Source of the DNA: Deltaproteobacteria bacterium
GTDB taxonomy: Bacteria; Desulfobacterota; GWC2-55-46; JAUVFY01
Assembly: GCA_030594025.1 (NCBI GenBank)
Contig: JAUVFY010000067.1
Span: 1 to 6,730, forward strand
DNA length: 6,730 nt
Direction of reading: 5' to 3'
The notes beneath the pieces were generated by a model that worked only from the letters and a program-made list of their open reading frames with translations, searched no databases and was not told the DNA's origin. Position numbers and translations under genes: made by a program. This document shows, in pieces, positions 1 to 4,006 of this stretch (position 1 is the first letter of the stretch; each line of letters opens with the position of its first letter).

Positions 1-25
1 CCCTTATGCACCGGCAGTTTTAAAC

Positions 26-65
26 GCAAAGTGGGCTGGAGGGGGGCAAAGTGGGCTGGAGGGGG
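26..65. repeat. Perfect 20-bp tandem repeat, two copies
   Basis: The unit GCAAAGTGGGCTGGAGGGGG occurs at 26-45 and again without a gap at 46-65, with no mismatch. The identity stops sharply on both sides (base 25 differs from 45, base 66 from 46). It lies between the left edge of the window and a candidate promoter, outside any reading frame I can support. Short G-rich tandem units of about 20 bp like this are known from the multiple terminal repeats of some insertion sequences, for example the IS21 family. The window is cut too close to the left to see a transposase, so that identity is only a guess. Confidence 0.9.
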
Positions 66-70
66 CATGT

Positions 71-99
71 TTGCAACCAACCATTATTTCTGGTAACAT
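71..99 (+). promoter_or_regulatory. Candidate sigma70 promoter for the diguanylate cyclase gene
   Basis: A -35-like TTGCAA (71-76; 4 of 6 matches) is followed after 17 bp by TAACAT (94-99; 4 of 6). The -10 element is preceded by TGG at 91-93, giving an extended -10 (TGn). The predicted transcription start near 106 leaves a leader of about 78 nt before the ATG at 184. The promoter begins only six bases after the tandem repeat. The spacing is ideal but the hexamers are moderate. Confidence 0.4.
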
Positions 100-183
100 A
101 AAACCTAAAAAATTTTACAGATGTATATGTACTGAAGTACAAGGTTTTATTCATAAAGAACGGAGTTTCCCGGTTCTACAACC

Positions 184-1536
184 ATGAGAGACGTGCTTAA
201 GACAAGAGGCCAGCTCAAAGGTGAGCTGGATAGGCTTAGAAAACGCATCAGTGAGCTGGAAGCCTCAGAGACCGCGCACAAAGAGCTGGAGGAGGCACTG
301 CGTGCGGCCGTCAAAAGGGCCGAAGACGAAAGGACAAGAACAGAAGCGATCATCAAATATATAGGAGAAGGTATAAGCGTACAGGATGTTGATTTCAGGA
401 TTTTATATCAAAACCAGACCCAGAGGAGCTTTAGCGGGGACCATGCGGGCGAGTTCTGTTACAAGGCCTATGCGAAAAAAGACAGTGTCTGCGAAGACTG
501 CCCCGTGGCCATGTGCTATCAGGACGGTAAAATCCACAAGGTGGAAAAGAGCGCGCTTGTCGGCAAGAAATTGCAACATGTCGAGATATCGGCATCTCCT
601 TTAAGGGATATAAACGGGGAAATCACAGGAGGCATAGAAATTGTCAGGGACATTACCGAGCGCAAGAGAGCTGAAGCTGACCTGAAACTTTTTAAAAATC
701 TCATAAACCAATCGAATGACGCCATTTTTGTCATAGACCCTGAAACGAGCCGGTTCCTGGACGTAAATGTCAAGGCCTGCGGGAGCCTGGGATACAACCA
801 CGAAGAACTCATCAAGATGGGGGCTACAGATATCGAGGTGATACTGCCGAATGATTTTTCATGGAAGGAACACGTCAACAAGGTCCGGGAAAAGGGATAC
901 ATGGTTTTTGAAGGCAGGCACAGGCGAAAGGACGGCAAGGTTTTCCCCGTGGAGGTGAACGTAAGGCATATAACCCACGGAGAAAAGGATTATATGCTTG
1001 CGGTAGTCCGTGACATTACCGAGCGCAAGAAGATGGAGGAGGAGTTTAAAAAGCTGGCGACCGTAGACCCCCTGACAAAGGCCTACAACAGGACGAAGTT
1101 CGACGAGATAATAATAATGGAGATGGAAAGGGCCAAGAGGTTCCTTCACCTTCTGTCTTTTATAATGTTCGATTTAGACCACTTTAAGCAGATAAACGAC
1201 ACGTACGGACACATCGTGGGGGATTACGTTTTAAAGACCACGGTAAGTCTTATCAGGAAGCATATAAGGAAAACGGACTACCTTATAAGATGGGGCGGCG
1301 AGGAGTTCATGATAATTTCCCCGGAGACGGGTATCGAGAACGCAAAGCTGATATCAGAGAGGATAAGAGAGACAATGGAACACCACTGTTTTAATAAGGT
1401 CGGGAAAGTGACGGGGAGTTTCGGGATAACGGAGTTTAGAAAGGGTGATGATGTGGATGATATCATAAAGAGGGTGGACGACGCCCTCTATAAGGCAAAG
1501 GCAAGAGGCAGAAACCGGGTCGAGACGAGCGCATGA
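184..1536 (+). CDS. PAS-PAS-GGDEF diguanylate cyclase
   Basis: This predicted cytoplasmic enzyme makes cyclic di-GMP from two GTP. The 450-aa protein has a charged N-terminal coiled coil (about 8-55), a first PAS domain (about 50-158), a second PAS/PAC domain (about 165-280), each ending in RDITER, and a GGDEF domain (about 290-447). The active-site signature is GGEEF (371-375), with FDLDHFKQIND (329-339) supplying the metal and guanine ligands. The inhibitory I-site RKTD (362-365) lies five residues before GGEEF, so product feedback is expected. There is no signal peptide or membrane span, so input must be a soluble signal. PAS1 carries four cysteines (92, 103, 106, 111; CX10CX2CPX3C), possibly a metal or redox sensor. 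No other in-frame start lies between the upstream stop (154-156) and ATG 184; the nearest GGAG (162-165) is 18 nt away, so the ribosome site is poor. No EAL domain follows. The biochemical call is firm; the sensed signal is unknown. Confidence 0.95.
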   Translation: MRDVLKTRGQLKGELDRLRKRISELEASETAHKELEEALRAAVKRAEDERTRTEAIIKYIGEGISVQDVDFRILYQNQTQRSFSGDHAGEFCYKAYAKKDSVCEDCPVAMCYQDGKIHKVEKSALVGKKLQHVEISASPLRDINGEITGGIEIVRDITERKRAEADLKLFKNLINQSNDAIFVIDPETSRFLDVNVKACGSLGYNHEELIKMGATDIEVILPNDFSWKEHVNKVREKGYMVFEGRHRRKDGKVFPVEVNVRHITHGEKDYMLAVVRDITERKKMEEEFKKLATVDPLTKAYNRTKFDEIIIMEMERAKRFLHLLSFIMFDLDHFKQINDTYGHIVGDYVLKTTVSLIRKHIRKTDYLIRWGGEEFMIISPETGIENAKLISERIRETMEHHCFNKVGKVTGSFGITEFRKGDDVDDIIKRVDDALYKAKARGRNRVETSA

Positions 1537-1611
1537 TAGCCAGCCCCCGCCATTAAACAAATGACCCGGGCCATACCGCCCCCGCCGGCTTTACCTCCGC
1601 GCAGTCAACCA

Positions 1612-1639
1612 TTGACAAATCCCGCCAGAATGCTAAAGA
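1612..1639 (+). promoter_or_regulatory. Candidate promoter for the sterol desaturase-family gene
   Basis: A consensus -35 TTGACA (1612-1617) is followed after 16 bp by TAAAGA (1634-1639), which is preceded by TGC (1631-1633) as an extended -10. The -10 hexamer itself is weak (3 of 6). The transcription start would be near 1646, about 45 nt before the ATG at 1690. Its presence suggests that the hydroxylase gene is transcribed independently of the cyclase upstream. The rest of the 1537-1689 gap shows no gene and no clear terminator. Confidence 0.45.
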
Positions 1640-1659
1640 TTGTATGTTACAGCGGTTAA

Positions 1660-1671
1660 CGAGGGCCCTCG
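1660..1671. repeat. 12-bp perfect palindrome in the leader of the hydroxylase gene
   Basis: CGAGGGCCCTCG is exactly self-complementary. It sits just downstream of the predicted transcription start and directly before the ribosome binding region (GGAAAAGG, 1671-1678). It has no loop, so it is more likely a protein-binding site than an RNA hairpin, if it has a function at all. Chance occurrence in a GC-rich spacer is possible. Confidence 0.35.
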
Positions 1672-1689
1672 GAAAAGGTATGATTCCCG

Positions 1690-2499
1690 ATGAACATGTT
1701 CATACTCGATAACGAGCTCTACGTGAGGTTCGGCTTTTTCTTCGGTATCTTCTCGGTTATGGCCCTCTGGGAATTGTACGCGCCGAGGCGGGCCTTGACG
1801 GCAAGGAAGATAGCACGCTGGTTCATAAACCTCGCAATAACCTTTATGAACCCCCTGGCGCTCAGGGTGCTCTTCCCCCTGCCGGCCACAGGTGAGGCGC
1901 TCTTGGCGGGGGAGCGCGGCTGGGGGGTCCTGAACATTTTTCAATTAAACGGCTGGACCGCCTGTATAATAGCAATAGTATTGCTTGACCTGACCATATA
2001 CCTCCAGCACGTCTTCTTCCACCATAATAGGCTCTTCTGGCGGCTCCACATGGTCCACCATACGGACCTCGACATTGACGTCACAACCGGGGCCAGGTTC
2101 CATCCCTTCGAGATAGTCATTTCCATGGTAATAAAGATGGCCGTGGTCGTAATGGTCGGGGCCCCGGCATGGTCGGTCCTGGCCTTTGAGGTCATCCTTA
2201 ACGGCACGTCCATGTTCAACCACAGTAACGTTTTCATCCCTTTAGGTGTCGATAGGGTGGTACGGAAACTCGTCGTAACACCGGACATGCACCGTGTGCA
2301 CCATTCGGTTCTTGTCCATGAACACAACAGGAACTTCGGTTTCAACCTTTCCATATGGGACCGTATCTTCGGCACCTACCGGGACCAGCCCGGCCGGGGA
2401 CACAATTCAATGACCATCGGGCTCAAGGAGTTCAGGGACGAGGGGCGCCTGACACTACCCTATGTGCTGGCCCTGCCGGTTACCTGGAAGAGGGGCTGA
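1690..2499 (+). CDS. Sterol desaturase / fatty acid hydroxylase superfamily membrane protein
   Basis: This is an integral-membrane di-iron oxygenase-type protein that would hydroxylate or desaturate a lipid using O2; the substrate is unknown. The 269 residues hold the family's histidine clusters: H107xxxHH (107-112), H120xxHH (120-124), FHP (H138), FNHSN (H178) and H201xxHH (201-205). These are followed by NRNFGFNLSIWDRIFGT (213-229), typical of the C-terminal core. Hydrophobic segments at about 12-29, 44-64, 88-105 and 142-168 fit the usual four-helix topology. ATG 1690 is chosen because AAGG (1675-1678) lies 11 nt upstream; the in-frame ATG at 1696 is farther from it. The length is normal for bacterial members, and all metal ligands expected for activity look intact. 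No sterol, carotenoid or alkylglycerol genes are adjacent, so a sterol substrate should not be assumed. The O2 need implies at least occasional oxygen exposure of the host. Confidence 0.92.
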   Translation: MNMFILDNELYVRFGFFFGIFSVMALWELYAPRRALTARKIARWFINLAITFMNPLALRVLFPLPATGEALLAGERGWGVLNIFQLNGWTACIIAIVLLDLTIYLQHVFFHHNRLFWRLHMVHHTDLDIDVTTGARFHPFEIVISMVIKMAVVVMVGAPAWSVLAFEVILNGTSMFNHSNVFIPLGVDRVVRKLVVTPDMHRVHHSVLVHEHNRNFGFNLSIWDRIFGTYRDQPGRGHNSMTIGLKEFRDEGRLTLPYVLALPVTWKRG

Positions 2500-2526
2500 G
2501 CGTCCCGGAATTTACCGCGTGAGCTA

Positions 2527-2553
2527 CGGGCCTGTTATCGGTCCCCGGTTTTT
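2527..2553 (+). terminator. Probable intrinsic terminator after the hydroxylase gene
   Basis: CGGGCC (2527-2532) can pair with GG (2540-2541) and CCCG (2544-2547) across a 7-nt loop and a 2-nt bulge. G and five T follow (2548-2553). The stem is short and imperfect, but its position 28 bp after the stop codon and the T-run fit a terminator. Confidence 0.4.
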
Positions 2554-2599
2554 ACGCATTAATCAATCAAATACCGGCCGTTTTTCCTGGCTAAATTGC

Positions 2600-2627
2600 T
2601 TGACAGCCCTCACGGCCCCGGTATAAA
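2600..2627 (+). promoter_or_regulatory. Strong sigma70-type promoter upstream of slyD
   Basis: A perfect -35 TTGACA (2600-2605), a 16-bp spacer and the -10 TATAAA (2622-2627; 5 of 6) form the best promoter in the window. The start point would fall at about 2634, giving a leader of about 128 nt before the ATG at 2762. Because transcription starts inside or after codon GTG 2630, an extended 190-aa reading from that GTG is unlikely. Confidence 0.75.
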
Positions 2628-2657
2628 CTGTGACCTTCCATACGGTCAGGGCTAATA

Positions 2658-2676
2658 CACATTACAGGTTAATGTG
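2658..2676 (+). promoter_or_regulatory. Inverted repeat / hairpin in the slyD leader
   Basis: CACATTA (2658-2664) and TAATGTG (2670-2676) are perfectly complementary across a 5-nt loop, CAGGT. It lies about 25-43 nt downstream of the predicted start, so it could be an mRNA hairpin or an operator. There is no T-run after it, so it is not a terminator. No known riboswitch was recognised in the leader. Confidence 0.45.
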
Positions 2677-2761
2677 CTGGTCCGGGGCTCAAGTTTCACC
2701 AACCGTGCCGGTTTTTCAAGGAATTCCCTGGCGAAAATTACAAGGACTCCGGAGGAAAAAG

Positions 2762-3202
2762 ATGCAAGAGGTAAAGGTGGGCGATACCGTCAGGGTCCAT
2801 TACAAGGGCACCCTTGACGACGGCTCGGTATTTGATGAATCGGCCGAAGACAAGCCCTTGGTGTTTCTGGTAGGTGAAGGCAGCGTAATCTCTGCCGTTG
2901 AACAGGCCGTTCTGGGGATGAAGCCCGGGGATACGAAGACCGAGAAGATACCCGCGGAACATGCGTTCGGTCCTTACCAGAAAGAGTTGGCCATGGAGGT
3001 GGAGAGGAAATTTTTTCCTCCGAACGTGAAACCCGTGGTCGGCCAGAAGGTGCAAATCCCCAGGGATGATGGAAAGAAAATGAGCGTTACCATAACCGAT
3101 GTATCGGATGAGAAGGTCACCCTGGACTCGAACCATCCGCTGGCCGGCAAGGACCTGGTATTCGAAATCAAGCTCGTCGAGATAGAAAAAATAGAAGAAT
3201 AA
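2762..3202 (+). CDS. slyD: SlyD-like FKBP-type peptidyl-prolyl cis-trans isomerase
   Basis: This is a cytoplasmic prolyl isomerase and probable folding chaperone. The 146-aa protein begins with the FKBP core (about 1-66): VHYKGTLDDGSVFDES (12-27) and VISAVEQAVLGMKPGD (42-57). An insert-in-flap chaperone domain follows (about 68-122), and the final FKBP strand is NHPLAGKDLVFEIKLVEI (124-141), which is typical of SlyD. The start is set by GGAGG at 2751-2755, six bases before ATG 2762, and by the promoter at 2600-2627; the frame stays open back to GTG 2630, but that part resembles no FKBP sequence. The protein ends right after the core at IEKIEE. The histidine/cysteine-rich metal-binding tail of E. 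coli SlyD (196 aa) is absent, so a role in nickel delivery is not supported. It is a single-gene unit with its own promoter and terminator. It has no signal peptide, unlike FkpA. The symbol reflects family resemblance; FKBP domain identity is certain. Confidence 0.93.
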   Translation: MQEVKVGDTVRVHYKGTLDDGSVFDESAEDKPLVFLVGEGSVISAVEQAVLGMKPGDTKTEKIPAEHAFGPYQKELAMEVERKFFPPNVKPVVGQKVQIPRDDGKKMSVTITDVSDEKVTLDSNHPLAGKDLVFEIKLVEIEKIEE

Positions 3203-3229
3203 CCCGGCAGGCTACACTGAAAACAGATG

Positions 3230-3279
3230 ATCCCCCTCGTGGGCCCTTTTAACCGAAGGCACGACGAGGGGGATTTTTT
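3230..3279 (+). terminator. Strong intrinsic terminator of slyD
   Basis: ATCCCCCTCGT (3230-3240) pairs perfectly over 11 bp with ACGAGGGGGAT (3264-3274). The 23-nt loop can itself form a small inner stem (GCC 3243-3245 with GGC 3258-3260). Six T follow (3274-3279). It starts 28 bp after the slyD stop and ends before the convergent minus-strand reading frame at 3305. No matching T-run is present for the opposite direction, so it mainly serves slyD. Confidence 0.9.
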
Positions 3280-3304
3280 ATATTCTCTCTGGCAGTTTTT
3301 AGAC

Positions 3305-3589
3305 TCAATCAAGCTCGAAGAACCCCTCCTCGAACTCCATTCCCACCTCGAGGTCGTCCATGAAGACCCTTTCTACAAGTTCCCCTTCGACCCCGAAGGC
3401 CTCGCCCTTGACAGGTAAATTAAGCTCCTTGTCGAGCCAGATGATATAGCGGTTTATCTCACCGTAGACCGTGTAACCGTCGTCCCCCGTGACGGTTACA
3501 ACGAGGGTCTCCCTTGCTTCGACCTTTTCCGTGCCCAGGGTTTCGAGCTTGCCGTGTGATTTGATGTCTTTAGCCGTCCTCTTTTCCGT
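3305..3589 (-). pseudogene. C-terminal fragment of a DUF1571/LolA-like protein, frameshifted behind the cupredoxin start
   Basis: The minus strand is open from 3589 (after TAA at 3592-3590) to TGA at 3307-3305, about 94 codons, with no usable start near its beginning. The translation includes GKLETLGTEKV, then GYTVYGEINRYIIWLDKELN, LPVKGEAFGVEGELVERV and FMDDLEVGMEFEEGFFELD. The pattern 'W(I/L)DKE..LPV..E.....GEL.E...' ending in '(D/E)xxF' recalls DUF1571 and LolA-like outer-membrane lipoprotein-sorting proteins, whose N-terminal two thirds are missing here. Codon use looks like that of real genes nearby, so decay is recent or the fragment is still translated. It lies in the +1 frame relative to the truncated cupredoxin reading frame and overlaps its end. 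The family call is by eye and tentative. Confidence 0.6.
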
Positions 3590-3827
3590 TTATGACCAGG
3601 TTGTGGGGGACGATGCCAGGTTCTTTTCTTACCTTTAGCTCTACGGGGATGCCCCTGGTTACAACTATGTGGTCAGGGTCGAAATAATAACTCCCCGCTA
3701 CCACCTCGACCCTCTGTACGCCATCCTCGTCCACCGTGGCTTCAAAGACCTTCCCTTCCTGTGCAAGGCATATAGGAGGAAGGAGGGAAAGGAGGGAAAA
3801 AATAATCAGGAGTTTTAACGGTCTCAT
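3570..3827 (-). CDS. Truncated exported cupredoxin-like protein (N-terminal part; likely pseudogene with the downstream fragment)
   Basis: The 85-aa product has a Sec signal peptide (MRPLKLLIIFSLLSLLPPICLA, cleavage probably before Q23) and so would be periplasmic. After it, the sequence RVEVVAGSYYFDPDHIVVTRG and VELKVRKEPGIVPHNLVING (about 39-80) matches the start of small periplasmic cupredoxin-like proteins, including the first histidine ligand in PHN. The usual remaining ~40 residues, with the FYC..H....M copper-binding end, are missing: the frame stops at TAA 3572-3570 shortly after NGKEDG. GGAAG (3838-3834) lies six bases before the ATG, so initiation signals are intact. Immediately downstream another protein's C-terminus continues in the +1 frame. 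A copper site cannot form from this piece alone. It could be a broken gene, a hybrid joined by a sequencing indel, or a short secreted peptide. Confidence 0.7.
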   Translation of the reverse strand: MRPLKLLIIFSLLSLLPPICLAQEGKVFEATVDEDGVQRVEVVAGSYYFDPDHIVVTRGIPVELKVRKEPGIVPHNLVINGKEDG

Positions 3828-3873
3828 CTTAGACTTCCGTGTTTAATTAAGTACGTACCTTCAAGCCCCCGGG

Positions 3874-3902
3874 ATTATAAAATTAAAAAGTATAGCAGAG
3901 AA
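3874..3902 (-). promoter_or_regulatory. Candidate promoter for the cupredoxin-like gene
   Basis: On the minus strand a perfect -10 TATAAT occupies 3879-3874. Seventeen bases upstream is a weak -35, TTCTCT (3902-3897; 3 of 6). The intervening A/T-rich spacer contains a second -10-like TATACT (3894-3889). The start near 3867 would leave a leader of about 40 nt. This suggests the locus has its own promoter rather than depending on the operon upstream. The remaining gap to 4006 shows an 8-base G run (3909-3916) and no gene. Confidence 0.4.
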
Positions 3903-4006
3903 ATCCCCGGGGGGGGAAGACCCTTCAGGCGGGCTCTGCCTCGCCCTTTAGCATACCATTACTTTGACCGGGTTTTTATCATGTCCCCTGGAAAAGGACC
4001 GTATTG

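Noticed and set aside
519..938. 139-codon open frame on the minus strand inside the cyclase gene
   Set aside because: It is antisense to conserved PAS sequence, is low in recognisable motifs, and has no independent signals.
649..1030. 19-nt identical sequence at 649-667 and 1012-1030
   Set aside because: It encodes the RDITERK end of the two PAS/PAC domains. It is explained by domain duplication and conserved coding, not a mobile or regulatory repeat.
1680..1712. ATG at 1680 closely following GGAAAAGG
   Set aside because: It opens a frame of only ten codons, out of phase with the hydroxylase. The ATG at 1690 gives the full family-length protein.
2630..2761. Possible 44-residue N-terminal extension of the FKBP protein from GTG 2630
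   Set aside because: It starts at or before the predicted transcription start, has no ribosome site, and does not look like FKBP or a signal peptide. ATG 2762 has a perfect GGAGG six bases upstream.
3572..3592. Programmed ribosomal frameshift joining the two halves of the cupredoxin locus
   Set aside because: The needed shift is +1, and no recognised +1 signal (prfB-like CTTTGA with an upstream Shine-Dalgarno) is present. The AAAA run would favour -1 slippage, which does not reach the second frame.
3776..3800. Purine-rich repeat-like tract (GGAGG/GGGAAA units)
   Set aside because: It is the coding sequence for the Leu/Ser/Pro-rich signal peptide on the minus strand. The repetition comes from similar Ser-Leu-Leu codons.
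3843..3858. Palindromes TTAATTAA (3843-3850) and GTACGTAC (3851-3858) upstream of the cupredoxin gene
   Set aside because: Each is only 8 bp and they are unrelated to each other. They are noted but too short to support an operator without comparative data.
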